Assembly: GCF_013266695.1 (NCBI RefSeq)
Contig: NZ_JABRXF010000001.1
Span: forward strand, 698,236 to 762,235
Source of the DNA: Hongsoonwoonella zoysiae
GTDB taxonomy: Bacteria; Pseudomonadota; Alphaproteobacteria; Rhizobiales; Stappiaceae
Direction of reading: 5' to 3'
DNA: 64,000 nt
In this document: positions 1 to 8,320 of the stretch, piece by piece
Numbering within the stretch: position 1 is the first letter of the stretch
How the letters are laid out: each line of letters starts with the position of its first letter
Notes under the pieces: model-generated
Told to the model about the DNA's origin: nothing
Seen by the model: only the letters and a program-made list of their open reading frames with translations
The model's database searches: none
Position numbers and translations under genes: made by a program

Positions 1-1
1 G

Positions 2-442
2 AATATTCCGCCGGGTGGCGTTTTGCGCCAGCCAACGGTGATGGGCCACCCCTGGCTCGTCTCCTCACCGCGCGGCCGGTGCCTCGGTATCTATCTACCC
101 TCCCGCAGCGCCCGCGTCGTCGACATTCGCCCCGGACGCCCGCAAGCGCCGGTGGCTCCCCCGCCTGTGGCCGCACCGTACGAACCGCCTTATCCGACGC
201 GGCCACGGGTGAGCGATGCCGACTACGCCTGCGATTACGGCACGCAACTCAACGTCATTTTCGACAATAGCCGCAATGTCGCCGTGGTGCGCGAATTCGG
301 CCTGTCACCCGTCACGCTCTACCAGCGACGCTCGGGCTCCGGCTTCTTCTACAAGCTCAGAGGCTATGAACTGAGAGGCAGCGGCAACCGGGCAACATGG
401 CTCAGGCCCGGCGCGCCGCCGGTCGCCTGCCGTGTTTTCTAG
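2..442 (+). CDS. MliC-like lysozyme inhibitor domain protein (5' end outside window)
   Basis: The C-terminal ~75 residues have the pattern of the MliC/PliC family: a Cys near the domain start (YACDYG), a hydrophobic strand with Asn (NVIFDN), SGSGF, GYELRGSG, and a final Cys close to the C-terminus (PVACRVF). Members are periplasmic or lipid-anchored inhibitors of C-type lysozyme that protect peptidoglycan. A proline-rich spacer (about codons 35-60 of the visible part) precedes the domain. The reading frame is open to the first base of the window, so the true start and any signal peptide lie upstream; a TTG at 23 is possible but poorly supported. The TAG stop lies inside a dispersed repeat. 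Domain call moderately sure. Confidence 0.6.
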   Translation, partial: NIPPGGVLRQPTVMGHPWLVSSPRGRCLGIYLPSRSARVVDIRPGRPQAPVAPPPVAAPYEPPYPTRPRVSDADYACDYGTQLNVIFDNSRNVAVVREFGLSPVTLYQRRSGSGFFYKLRGYELRGSGNRATWLRPGAPPVACRVF

Positions 443-493
443 AGCGCTTTCCACGAAAGCCGAATCGTTTTCGTGACAAAACATCGCTCCAGA
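438..493. repeat. Dispersed rhizobial-type palindromic repeat, copy 1
   Basis: Starts TCTAGAGCG and ends CGCTCCAGA, giving imperfect inverted ends, with an inner CACGAAAGC / TTTTCGTG pair. Related copies occur at 9477-9509 and 15991-16043. The left end overlaps the stop codon of the preceding gene (TAG at 440-442). Elements of this look are common between genes in rhizobial genomes; no function is known from the sequence. Confidence 0.6.
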
Positions 494-907
494 ATCAATG
501 TCTTGAGCATATCGGGACAGGACGGCCGTTCCCCTTCCCGCCTTCGCCGGCAAATGCGGACCTTCGGCTGCGGCAGCAACATGAAGACACTGTGAAAGCC
601 ATGTCGAACAGGCCAATGCCATCTCCGTCAGTTCAACGGAAGTTCCTAGCCATCAGCGTTTTTTCAGGTCGGCACAAGGCCCGCAACTGAGGAAATCCTT
701 GGCGTTTGCGGCCGGACATTGTGAAATATCACGACCCCCAGAGGTTACTCTAGGTCCCTGATATTGTAATATTTTTAACTCCCTCAAGCTACCGGTATTC
801 GCCGACGAGTGATGTCGCGGGACGTCGTGGCCGTTTCGAATGCCTACGACAGTGGAGCCTTGGAAGCCTGGCGGCCCGGAGGTATTTGAGTTCATGGAGT
901 CACCGGA
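494..907. other. Intergenic region before the chemoreceptor gene
   Basis: No credible gene is seen here. A short palindrome ATATT-GT-AATAT (761-772) lies in an AT-rich patch about 140 bases upstream of the chemoreceptor start and may be part of its promoter or an operator. No strong Shine-Dalgarno sequence precedes the ATG at 908. Apparent reading frames on the opposite strand are antisense shadows. Confidence 0.4.
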
Positions 908-2602
908 ATGTTTCTCGCCCGCCTGTCCATTTCCAAGAAAATCGCAATTCCGACCGTAATCGTCGCGCTGCTGGCCGTTGCCCTGGCCGTCGTAGGTCTC
1001 ACCTCGCTGCGCACCGCAATGCTTGAAGAGCGGCTCCGCAGCATCGAGGCGCTGGCCGAAAGCGGGGTTGCCATCGCGCAACATTTTCACGAGCTGGAAA
1101 AGAGCGGGAAGCTGACGCGAGAGCAGGCCCAGGCGGCGGCGGCGGAATCGATCGGCGCCATGCGCTACGGCAACAACGACTATCTCTTCGGATTTACCGA
1201 GAACGATGGCACGAACGTTTTTCACGTAAATCCCGCCCTCGTGGGCAAGAAGATGATGGGCGCCGAAGACAAGAACGGCGTGCCATTCATCCGCAAACTG
1301 ATCGCGCAGGGAAAAAGCGGCGGTGGTGAAGTGTTGTTTCACTGGCCGCGCGCCGGCAGCGACGTTCCGGCAGCGAAATACGGCTGGGGCGAATCCTTCG
1401 CACCCTGGGGTTGGATGATCGGCACCGGCGCCTATGTGGACGACATCGACGCCGCCTTCTGGAGCGAAGCCATGCGCGTCCTCCTCATAGGCCTTGGAGG
1501 CGCCGTTATCGCCGCGCTTATCGCCATGGCTTCGATTCGCAACATCACCCGTCCGCTTCTCAAGCTGACCGAAGGCATGCGTCAACTGGCCGACGGCAAG
1601 GAGGATGTGTCGATAGATGCTTTCGACCGGCACGACGAGATCGGGCGGATGGCCGACGCCATGAAGGTGTTCGTGGCCAACGAAGCCGCCCGCAAGGATC
1701 TGATGTCACGCGATCATGAGCGTCAGGAAGAAGCCGCCCGGCGGGCCGACGACATACAGGCGCTTTGCGCGGCCTTCGACCGGGAGGTGACCGGCCTGGT
1801 CGATACGGTCGGCAAATCCGTGACCGAGCTGCAGAATGCGGCCGCCAACCTGACCGCCGGCGCGGAACGAACCACGGAACAAAGCGTCGCGGGGTCCACC
1901 GCCGCCGAGCAGGCCTCAAACAACGTGAAAAGCGTGGCTGCCGCTGCCGAGGAACTGTCGGCATCTGTTGCCGAAATCAGCCGCCAGGTGCAGTCGTCCA
2001 GCGAAATCGCCGCTCGGGCGGCGTCCGAAGCGGGGCGCACGAACGACCGCATGAAGGGGCTGGCCGATACGGCCGGAAAGATCGGCGAGGTCGTGACGCT
2101 GATCCAGGCGATCGCCGAACAGACCAACCTTCTTGCGCTCAATGCCACCATCGAAGCCGCGCGTGCCGGAGAATCCGGCAAGGGCTTCGCGGTCGTCGCG
2201 GCGGAAGTGAAGGAACTGGCCAACCAGACCTCCAAGGCGACGGAGGAAATCGGCGCGCAGATCGCCGAAATCCAGAACCAGACGACGGATGCGGCAAGCG
2301 CGATCTCATCGGTAACCGACACGATCCTGAAGATGAACGATATCGCCTCGGCTATCGCCGCCGCTGTGGAAGAGCAAGGTGCGGCGACAAGCGAGATCGC
2401 GCGAAACGTCAGCGAAGCATCCAAAGGCACACAAGCCGTGACGGAGAATATCGCCATGGTTTCCACGGCAGCACAGGACACCCATGCCGCGTCCGAGACC
2501 GTCGATCTTTCCGCAGGCCGGCTGCAGGAAAATTCAGGCCGGCTTCGCGAACTGGTAAGCCAGTTCCTCGGCAGCGTGCGCGCACGCTCCAACGCAGCCT
2601 GA
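908..2602 (+). CDS. Methyl-accepting chemotaxis protein with periplasmic single Cache domain
   Basis: A transmembrane chemoreceptor of 564 aa. Order: TM1 about 12-33; periplasmic single-Cache domain about 35-190 ([22 protein letters not shown], typical of sCache_2); TM2 about 192-212; HAMP about 213-266; cytoplasmic signalling domain about 300-555. The highly conserved hairpin tip ([19 protein letters not shown], near residue 404) binds CheA/CheW. sCache_2 receptors often sense small carboxylates or related ligands; the ligand here is unknown. No che genes are nearby, so it works with proteins encoded elsewhere. It is monocistronic, ended by the bidirectional hairpin at 2624. Confidence 0.95.
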   Translation: MFLARLSISKKIAIPTVIVALLAVALAVVGLTSLRTAMLEERLRSIEALAESGVAIAQHFHELEKSGKLTREQAQAAAAESIGAMRYGNNDYLFGFTENDGTNVFHVNPALVGKKMMGAEDKNGVPFIRKLIAQGKSGGGEVLFHWPRAGSDVPAAKYGWGESFAPWGWMIGTGAYVDDIDAAFWSEAMRVLLIGLGGAVIAALIAMASIRNITRPLLKLTEGMRQLADGKEDVSIDAFDRHDEIGRMADAMKVFVANEAARKDLMSRDHERQEEAARRADDIQALCAAFDREVTGLVDTVGKSVTELQNAAANLTAGAERTTEQSVAGSTAAEQASNNVKSVAAAAEELSASVAEISRQVQSSSEIAARAASEAGRTNDRMKGLADTAGKIGEVVTLIQAIAEQTNLLALNATIEAARAGESGKGFAVVAAEVKELANQTSKATEEIGAQIAEIQNQTTDAASAISSVTDTILKMNDIASAIAAAVEEQGAATSEIARNVSEASKGTQAVTENIAMVSTAAQDTHAASETVDLSAGRLQENSGRLRELVSQFLGSVRARSNAA

Positions 2603-2623
2603 ACCGGCCGCAGGAAAAAGAAA

Positions 2624-2657
2624 AACCCGGCGGAAGGGTGCTTCCGCCGGGTTTTTT
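2624..2657. terminator. Bidirectional rho-independent terminator
   Basis: A perfect 13-bp stem AACCCGGCGGAAG / CTTCCGCCGGGTT with loop GGTG is flanked by A-run and T-run, so it can end both the chemoreceptor (+) and the DEAD-box helicase (-). Confidence 0.9.
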
Positions 2658-2674
2658 CATGTTTTCACAAGATG

Positions 2675-4051
2675 TTATCGCCCGGCGCGTTCGCCTTCCG
2701 CCTGGCGCGGGCGGCGGTTGGGCCGTCCCACTTCAGAGGACTTGCGGGAACGCCCGCCGAAACCGCTTTCATTGTCTGCGGAAAACCGCTTGCCGCGCGC
2801 TTCGCCGCCGCGCGAACGATTGCCCTGCGGCTTGCCGTCACGGGCATTGCCGCCGTTCGGCCGGGACTGGCCACGCCCGCGCCCGCCATTACCACGGCGC
2901 GGTTCGACCTCCTCACCTGGTTGCGGCTCGAAGCCGCTCATCACGTCGAGCGCCTGTTTCGTCAGCCGCTCGATCGCGCGAAGCTGGCCGCGCTCATCCG
3001 CGCTGACCAGCGAAATCGCCTGGCCCGATGCGCCCGCACGCGCCGTGCGCCCGATGCGATGCACATAGGTTTCCGGCACATCAGGCATTTCGTAATTCAC
3101 GACGTGGCTGACGCCGCCGATATCGATGCCGCGCGCGGCGATATCGGTCGCGACCAGCACCTTGAGCCTGCCCGATGAAAAGCCGGCAAGAGCCTTCTGC
3201 CGCTGGCCCTGGCTCTTGTTGCCGTGAATGGCGACGGCCGCGATGCCCTTTTCCTCCAGCGTACGCGACACGCGGTCCGCACCGCGCTTGGTGCGGGTGA
3301 AGACGATGGCGCGCGTCACCTCGTCGGTGGACAGAATATCGCCAAGCACCGCCGGCTTGCGCCCTGCCGGAACATGCGCGACCGCCTGGGAAACGCGCTC
3401 CACCGTGGTGGCAGCCGGCGTAACGGCGACCTGCGCCGGATCGGTGAGGAAGGAAGCGGCGAGGTCCGCGATTTCCTTCGGCATCGTCGCCGAGAAGAAA
3501 AGCGACTGGCGATCCTTCGGCAAGAGAGACGCGATCCGCTTCAGCGCATGAATGAAGCCGAGGTCCATCATCTGGTCGGCCTCGTCGAGGACGAAGAATT
3601 CCAGGTCGTCGAAGTGGAGCGCCCGCCGGTCGTAAAGATCGATCAGCCGCCCGGGGGTGGCGACGAGGATGTCGAGACCCCGGCTCATCATGCGGATCTG
3701 ACGGCCTATCGGCACGCCGCCGATGACGACATTCACGTTCATGCGGGCCTTGGCGGCGTATTTACGGATATTCGTGGCAATCTGATCCGCCAGTTCGCGC
3801 GTCGGAGCGAGCACAAGGCCGCGAGTGCCGCGCGGGCTGGGGCGGATGTTCGTGGCGAGAAGCCGGTCGATCATCGGCAGCGAGAAGGCCGCCGTCTTGC
3901 CGGTGCCGGTCTGGGCGATGCCGAGAAGGTCTCGACCCTCAAGCACGAGAGGAATCGCCTGAGCCTGGATCGGCGTCGGCGTGGAGTATTCGGCGCTATC
4001 AAGCGCAAGAAGGATCGGGCGGGCAAGCCCGAGGGAATGAAAATCGGTCAA
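2675..4051 (-). CDS. DEAD-box ATP-dependent RNA helicase (RhlE-like)
   Basis: An RNA helicase of the DEAD family that remodels structured RNA, typically in ribosome assembly, cold adaptation or mRNA decay. With the chosen TTG start (LTDFHSLGL) it is 458 aa. Motifs in order: Q motif (TPTPIQAQAI), Walker A AQTGTGKT about 50, PTRELA, DEAD in VLDEADQMMD about 155, SAT about 185, ARGIDI about 307, HRIGRTARAG about 332. The last ~75 residues form a Gly/Arg/Asn-rich tail typical of RNA-binding extensions. The frame stays open upstream to 4252, but the extra residues are Arg/Pro-rich and unlike the family. It reads convergently with the chemoreceptor and shares its terminator. RhlE versus DeaD subtype is not certain. 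Confidence 0.9.
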   Translation of the reverse strand: MTDFHSLGLARPILLALDSAEYSTPTPIQAQAIPLVLEGRDLLGIAQTGTGKTAAFSLPMIDRLLATNIRPSPRGTRGLVLAPTRELADQIATNIRKYAAKARMNVNVVIGGVPIGRQIRMMSRGLDILVATPGRLIDLYDRRALHFDDLEFFVLDEADQMMDLGFIHALKRIASLLPKDRQSLFFSATMPKEIADLAASFLTDPAQVAVTPAATTVERVSQAVAHVPAGRKPAVLGDILSTDEVTRAIVFTRTKRGADRVSRTLEEKGIAAVAIHGNKSQGQRQKALAGFSSGRLKVLVATDIAARGIDIGGVSHVVNYEMPDVPETYVHRIGRTARAGASGQAISLVSADERGQLRAIERLTKQALDVMSGFEPQPGEEVEPRRGNGGRGRGQSRPNGGNARDGKPQGNRSRGGEARGKRFSADNESGFGGRSRKSSEVGRPNRRPRQAEGERAGR

Positions 4052-4374
4052 GTGAGTTCTTTCAGGTTTTGCGGGTCGGCAGCTTCTGTCCGCTCCGGCC
4101 GCAATGCGAACGATATCCGCGCGCCGGCCCGTTGTTGGGGCGTCGCGGTTGGAAACAGGCCTCGCGTGAAGGAAGCCCCGTACGAAATCAGGGGAGGAAG
4201 GCGTTCGTAAAGCCCGGCCGGCCGGGACATGCCCGAACGTTTGGCCGCTCACGCTGCAATGGATCGAACGCCGCGCAGGCCTTCATGTGACCGGTTTCGC
4301 GCGGCGTGTCAAAGGAATTCTTTTTGCAGCGCAAAAAGATATAGGTCCGCCTGCCAGAATTTTCGCCCCGCCAG
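4052..4374 (-). promoter_or_regulatory. Long leader/promoter region of the helicase gene with a TTTTTGC-N3-GCAAAAA palindrome
   Basis: The 323 bases between the DUF442 stop and the helicase TTG hold no convincing gene. A perfect 9-bp palindrome with a 3-nt centre sits at 4319-4339 (TCTTTTTGC-AGC-GCAAAAAGA). On the minus strand a TTGACA hexamer follows it, so this may be an operator next to a promoter; its core TTGC-N3-GCAA matches the palindrome upstream of phaZ (48563-48579). A long leader would suit post-transcriptional or cold-shock control, but that is inference. Confidence 0.4.
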
Positions 4375-4803
4375 TCAGCCCGCCGAGCGCTTCTCCAGAA
4401 CCGGGCGAAGGCCCTCCAACTGATAGCCCGCATCGAGCGCGGTGGAGAGAATCTCGCTCGGCTCATCCTTGCGAAGCGACCTGGCCAGCGCCCAAAGCGC
4501 AGTGCAGCGCGTGCCCGTCCGGCAATAGGCAAGGACGGGCTTTTCCACCTCGTCCAGAAGAGCGGCGAAACTGTCGCCATCGCCTTCGGTCACGCCGCCC
4601 GAAATCACCGGCATGAAGCGGAAATCGAGGCCGAGCGCACGCGCCGCCTCCTCGACATCGGCCGAATCGGGCTGGCCCGCCTCCTCGCCGTCCGGCCGAT
4701 TGTTGATGATCGTGCGAAAACCCGCGGCCTTGATGGCCTCAAGGTCTTCCACGCCGATTTGCGGCGAAACGGCAACTTCCGGAGTCAAACGTCTGATTTC
4801 CAT
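4375..4803 (-). CDS. DUF442 / TIGR01244-type sulfur-metabolism phosphatase-like protein
   Basis: A 142-aa protein with the DUF442 fold, related to dual-specificity phosphatases and fused to a persulfide-dioxygenase-type metallo-hydrolase in 'beta-lactamase hydrolase-like' (BLH) proteins. The N-terminus (MEIRRLTPEVAVSPQI) is typical, and the P-loop Cys-X5-Arg CRTGTR lies near residue 94. Here it is stand-alone, without the metallo-hydrolase half. It is downstream of, and on the same strand as, two YeeE/YedE half-transporters, the usual partners in sulfide/persulfide-response operons. The ATG at 4803 is chosen because the domain begins there and the upstream frame is not protein-like. A sulfurtransferase role is also suggested for the family; the exact activity is unknown. 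Confidence 0.85.
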   Translation of the reverse strand: MEIRRLTPEVAVSPQIGVEDLEAIKAAGFRTIINNRPDGEEAGQPDSADVEEAARALGLDFRFMPVISGGVTEGDGDSFAALLDEVEKPVLAYCRTGTRCTALWALARSLRKDEPSEILSTALDAGYQLEGLRPVLEKRSAG

Positions 4804-4927
4804 ATGGCGTCGTCCACGTGCTTTGCTTTGGCCGGCAAGGGCCGCATCCGATCTGAATTTCGACGCATACTGCCCCGGTTCGCCGGAAATTTCAGCCCCG
4901 TATTTCAAACCGCCGCCAACTTCCGCG

Positions 4928-5362
4928 TCAGGCCGGATGGGCGGAGCGCAAACGCCAGCTTTCCACGTAATTGGCAACGAGCATGCCGGCGATGACGGCG
5001 CCAATGAAAACCCAGGGCTCGACGCGCCCGATGCCAAGCGCCGGGACCACACCGCCCGGACAAAAGCCGGAAAGCCCCCAGCCGATGCCGAAAGTGGCGG
5101 CACCGCCAACGAGGCGCAGATCGATATCCCGTCTGGTCGGGATGGAAAAGCTGTTTGCGAAAGCCGGATGGGGCGCCTTGAGCACGATCCGGTAGCCGAT
5201 GGCGGTGACGACAAGCGCGCCGCCCATGACGAAAGCCAGGCTCGGATCCCAGGTGCCGGCGAAATCGAAGAAATTCAGCACCTTTGCCGGGTCGATCATA
5301 CCGGAGATGGCGATGCCGAGGCCGAAGATCAGGCCGAATGCGAAAGCCGATATCATTTTCAT
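4928..5362 (-). CDS. YeeE/YedE-family half-transporter, DUF6691 type (PmpB-like)
   Basis: A small membrane protein of 144 aa with about four hydrophobic segments, equal to half of a full YeeE/YedE (thiosulfate/sulfur-compound) transporter. It carries the conserved Cys motif GFCPGG near residue 100, which in this family passes sulfur compounds through the channel. The ATG at 5362 gives the typical start (MKMISAFAFG). It is separated by 17 bases from the companion half-transporter, so the two are co-transcribed and probably form one pore. In BigR/SqrR-type operons these pairs are called PmpA/PmpB and are linked to sulfide detoxification. Confidence 0.85.
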   Translation of the reverse strand: MKMISAFAFGLIFGLGIAISGMIDPAKVLNFFDFAGTWDPSLAFVMGGALVVTAIGYRIVLKAPHPAFANSFSIPTRRDIDLRLVGGAATFGIGWGLSGFCPGGVVPALGIGRVEPWVFIGAVIAGMLVANYVESWRLRSAHPA

Positions 5363-5379
5363 GGTCTCAAACCCTCGTA

Positions 5380-5808
5380 TCAAAGGCCGAAGACGTGGCG
5401 AACGAGGAAGACCGTCACCGTGGTCGTCGCCATGAAGGTCACGGTCGCCGCGATCGAACGCGGGGAAACCCGCGCCATGCCGCATACGCCATGCCCCGAC
5501 GTGCAGCCCGAGCCATAGGAGACGCCGATGCCGACGATGAACCCGCCTATCAAAAACATCGGGACGGAAACGGGAACGTCGATCTTCGGCATGCCGCCCG
5601 TAATCAACGCATAGGCGAGCGGGCCGCAGATCATGCCGGCCAGAAAGGCCGCCCGCCAGGCCCAGTCGTCGGCGATCTTCGGCGGCAGAAGGCCGCCCAG
5701 AATACCGGTGACCCCGGCGATCCGTCCATGAACCGCCATGAGAAGAACGGCGGAAAGCCCGATCAGGGCTCCGCCCAGCGCGGAAAGAAACGGTGTGAAT
5801 TCGGTCAT
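5380..5808 (-). CDS. YeeE/YedE-family half-transporter (PmpA-like)
   Basis: A 142-aa membrane protein with four predicted hydrophobic helices and the hallmark cysteine stretch GSGCTSGHGVCGM near residue 98, diagnostic for the YeeE/YedE sulfur-transport family. It is the first gene of the three-gene group pmpA-pmpB-DUF442, and its promoter contains an ATTC-N8-GAAT palindrome between -35 and -10. The likely role is moving sulfur compounds (thiosulfate, sulfite or persulfide-related) across the inner membrane together with the next gene. Substrate and direction are unknown. Confidence 0.88.
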   Translation of the reverse strand: MTEFTPFLSALGGALIGLSAVLLMAVHGRIAGVTGILGGLLPPKIADDWAWRAAFLAGMICGPLAYALITGGMPKIDVPVSVPMFLIGGFIVGIGVSYGSGCTSGHGVCGMARVSPRSIAATVTFMATTTVTVFLVRHVFGL

Positions 5809-5873
5809 TGGTCGATCCGTTGTGAAAAGCCCGGCCTGCCGCCTCTCGCAAACGCGGGGAAAGGAATTTTGTT

Positions 5874-5902
5874 TTATATATTCGAATAATCGAATTTAAC
5901 AA
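5874..5902 (-). promoter_or_regulatory. Promoter with SqrR/BigR-like operator in the spacer
   Basis: Reading the minus strand, TTGTTA (5902-5897) and ATATAA (5879-5874) are separated by 17 bases and look like -35 and -10 elements. The spacer holds the perfect palindrome ATTCGA-ATAA-TCGAAT (5880-5895), which equals ATTC-N8-GAAT, the pattern I recall for the sulfide-responsive ArsR-family repressors SqrR/BigR. A repressor bound there would block RNA polymerase. No such regulator gene is in the window. Confidence 0.7.
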
Positions 5903-6023
5903 GACCGGCGGCGCCCGAATCCGCGGTAACGCGGCTTGGGAGGCAAAACCCCTGCACAAGCCCATGTTTTTTGCTATGAAACGGATTTGACAGACTGCGC
6001 ATTTGCCGTAGAGGACCAGTTAC

Positions 6024-6803
6024 GTGACCCTGAAAGCCCGCATCATCCCGTGTCTCGACGTCAAGGACGGGCGCGTCGTCAAGGGCGTGAACTTTGTCGA
6101 CCTGGTCGACGCGGGCGACCCGGTGGAGGCTGCGAAGGCCTATGACGCGGCAGGCGCGGACGAGCTTTGCTTTCTCGACATCACCGCAAGCCACGAGGGG
6201 CGCGACACGATCTTCGACGTCGTCCGGCGCACGGCAGAGGCCTGCTTCATGCCGGTGACAGTCGGCGGCGGCGTGCGCACGGTGGAAGATATCCGCAAAC
6301 TGCTGATCGCGGGCGCGGACAAGGTTTCCATTAACACGGCGGCGGTGACGAACCCGGATTTCGTGCGCGAGGCGGCGGAAAAGTTCGGCTCTCAGTGCAT
6401 CGTCGTCTCGATTGACGCCAAACAGGTGAACAAGCCGGACGAGCGGGAACGCTTCGAAATCTTCACGCACGGCGGACGCAACGCCACCGGCATCGATGCC
6501 GTGGAATTCGCCAAGAAGGTGGTGGAACTGGGAGCCGGCGAGCTGCTCGTCACCTCCATGGACCGCGACGGAACGAAAGCGGGCTACAACATCGCGCTGA
6601 CGCGGGCGATCGCCGATGCCGTAAACGTTCCCGTGATCGCTTCCGGAGGCGTGGGCAACCTGGAACACATGGTGGAAGGCATACGCGACGGCCATGCGAC
6701 GGCCGTCCTCGCCGCCTCGATCTTTCACTTCGGTACGCATACGATCCGCGAGGCAAAGACGCATATGGCCACCGCCGGCATCGCCATGCGCCTCGACGGC
6801 TGA
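6024..6803 (+). CDS. hisF: Imidazole glycerol phosphate synthase subunit HisF
   Basis: The cyclase subunit of IGP synthase in histidine biosynthesis. It takes ammonia from HisH and converts PRFAR to imidazole glycerol phosphate and AICAR. It is 259 aa, the normal length. Catalytic acids are visible: Asp12 in [10 protein letters not shown] and Asp131 in VVSIDAK; the phosphate-binding loops VGGGVR and ASGGVG are present. The GTG start follows a GAGGA ribosome site. hisE lies 21 bases downstream and coaA follows; hisA/hisH/hisB are not immediately upstream, where the sulfur genes sit on the other strand. Confidence 0.97.
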   Translation: MTLKARIIPCLDVKDGRVVKGVNFVDLVDAGDPVEAAKAYDAAGADELCFLDITASHEGRDTIFDVVRRTAEACFMPVTVGGGVRTVEDIRKLLIAGADKVSINTAAVTNPDFVREAAEKFGSQCIVVSIDAKQVNKPDERERFEIFTHGGRNATGIDAVEFAKKVVELGAGELLVTSMDRDGTKAGYNIALTRAIADAVNVPVIASGGVGNLEHMVEGIRDGHATAVLAASIFHFGTHTIREAKTHMATAGIAMRLDG

Positions 6804-6824
6804 AGGGCACTGGACCTCAGACCA

Positions 6825-7148
6825 ATGACGGAATTCACACTTACCGATCTTGACCGCATTATCGGCGCGCGCGCGGCGAGCGACGATGCCATGTCCTATA
6901 CCCGCAAGCTGATGGACAAGGGCGTGCCCAAGATCGCGCAAAAGGTGGGCGAAGAAGCCGTTGAAGCCGCGATTGCCGCCGTCAAGGGCGACAGGAGCGA
7001 ACTGACCGGGGAGGCGGCTGACCTGCTCTACCATCTTCTGGTCCTTCTGCGGGCGAGCGATATCGCCCTTGAAGATGTCATGGCGGAACTTTCCCGCCGC
7101 ACCGCCCAGACCGGGCTTGAGGAAAAGGCTTCGCGCCCGGCCGGGTGA
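6825..7148 (+). CDS. hisE: Phosphoribosyl-ATP pyrophosphatase HisE
   Basis: A 107-aa MazG-like pyrophosphohydrolase that turns phosphoribosyl-ATP into phosphoribosyl-AMP, step two of histidine synthesis. Family signatures are present: [10 protein letters not shown], the metal-binding [10 protein letters not shown] helix, and [13 protein letters not shown]. It is stand-alone, as is usual in alphaproteobacteria where HisI is separate. It lies in the operon with hisF (21-base gap) and coaA (27-base gap). Confidence 0.96.
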   Translation: MTEFTLTDLDRIIGARAASDDAMSYTRKLMDKGVPKIAQKVGEEAVEAAIAAVKGDRSELTGEAADLLYHLLVLLRASDIALEDVMAELSRRTAQTGLEEKASRPAG

Positions 7149-7175
7149 CGGTGCCTGAAAAGGAGACGGTGCAGG

Positions 7176-8171
7176 ATGCCTGACAGCACCGTGAACGCCA
7201 TGCGGACGGATGAGGGCATTGCCGACATGACGCAGCCCGACCTTTCGCCCTATCGCGTCTTCACCGAAGCCGAGTGGAGCCACCTGCGCGCCGATACGCC
7301 GATGACGCTGACGGCGGCGGAAGTGCAGCGCATGGAAGGCCTGAACGACCCGGTCTCGCTCGACCAGGTGGAGACGATCTACCTGCCGCTGTCCCGGCTT
7401 CTGTCGTTCTACGTGGAGGCGACACAGGCGCTGCACCGGGCGACAAACCATTTTCTCGGCGTCAACGACGGCAAGAACCCCTTCATCATCGGTATCGCCG
7501 GATCTGTCGCGGTCGGAAAATCGACCACTTCCCGCGTGCTCCAGGCGCTGCTGGCGCGCTGGCCGTCGACGCCGAAGGTCGATCTCGTCACCACCGACGG
7601 TTTCCTTTATCCGAACGCCGTTCTGGAGGCCGAGGGCCTGATGCGCCGCAAGGGCTTTCCCGAAAGCTTCGACCGGGGAGCCCTCCTCCAGTTCCTTTCA
7701 GACATCAAGGCCGGCAAGCGCAACGTCAAGGCGCCGATCTATTCGCACTTCTATTATGACATCATGCCCGGCCAACATGTGATCGTCGACCGGCCGGACA
7801 TTCTCATTCTGGAGGGGCTCAACGTCCTGCAAACTTCGAACCTGCCGAAGGACGGCAAGGCGATCCCCTTCGTTTCCGACTTCTTCGACTTCTCGATCTA
7901 TATCGACGCGGAGATGGACATCCTGCGGCGCTGGTACATGGAGCGGTTCATGCGCCTGCGCGAAACCGCCTTCCGCGACCCGGGCTCCTACTTCCACCGC
8001 TATTCGCTGATCGAGGATGCCGAGGCGAAACGCATTGGCGAGGACCTGTGGGCGAAGATCAACCTCGTCAATCTTACCGAGAACATCCTGCCGACGCGCC
8101 CGCGCGCCGACCTGATCCTCACCAAGGGCGAAAGCCACGAGATCGAGCAGGTGGCGCTGCGGAAATTGTGA
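7176..8171 (+). CDS. coaA: Type I pantothenate kinase CoaA
   Basis: Phosphorylates pantothenate with ATP, the first committed step of coenzyme A synthesis. It is 331 aa with the P-loop [12 protein letters not shown] at 106-117, the TTDGFLYPN stretch, and the pantothenate-site region [11 protein letters not shown]. The family's acyl-CoA feedback site makes this a control point. The ATG at 7176 is preferred because AAGGAG lies about 9 bases upstream; in-frame ATGs at 7200 and 7227 are alternatives. The hisF-hisE-coaA order is widely kept in Rhizobiales. Confidence 0.96.
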   Translation: MPDSTVNAMRTDEGIADMTQPDLSPYRVFTEAEWSHLRADTPMTLTAAEVQRMEGLNDPVSLDQVETIYLPLSRLLSFYVEATQALHRATNHFLGVNDGKNPFIIGIAGSVAVGKSTTSRVLQALLARWPSTPKVDLVTTDGFLYPNAVLEAEGLMRRKGFPESFDRGALLQFLSDIKAGKRNVKAPIYSHFYYDIMPGQHVIVDRPDILILEGLNVLQTSNLPKDGKAIPFVSDFFDFSIYIDAEMDILRRWYMERFMRLRETAFRDPGSYFHRYSLIEDAEAKRIGEDLWAKINLVNLTENILPTRPRADLILTKGESHEIEQVALRKL

Positions 8172-8217
8172 CGTGTGAGTTGCTCATTTGGATTGGACGC
8201 GCTCGCGCGCGACCGAT

Positions 8218-8270
8218 GCGCTGGATACCGGCTCATCGTTCAGCTTCGCTTCACTTGTCCGGTATGACGT
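8218..8270. repeat. Degenerate dispersed palindrome with ATACCGG ends
   Basis: Inverted arms ATACCGG (8225-8231) and CCGGTAT (8259-8265), framed by GCTGG and GACG, resemble a degenerate form of the CTGGAT...CCGG...ATGACG repeats scattered in alphaproteobacterial genomes. It lies between coaA and the convergent binding-protein gene. A second CCGGATGAC follows at about 8310. It could help end transcription, but there is no T-run. Confidence 0.4.
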
Positions 8271-8320
8271 CCTTCGTAAAGCCGGATATCTTTCTTATGG
8301 CAACCTATCCCGGATGACCT

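Noticed and set aside
4052-4252. N-terminal extension of the DEAD-box helicase
   Set aside because: The residues are Arg/Pro-rich and unlike the family; the TTG at 4051 begins the conserved part.
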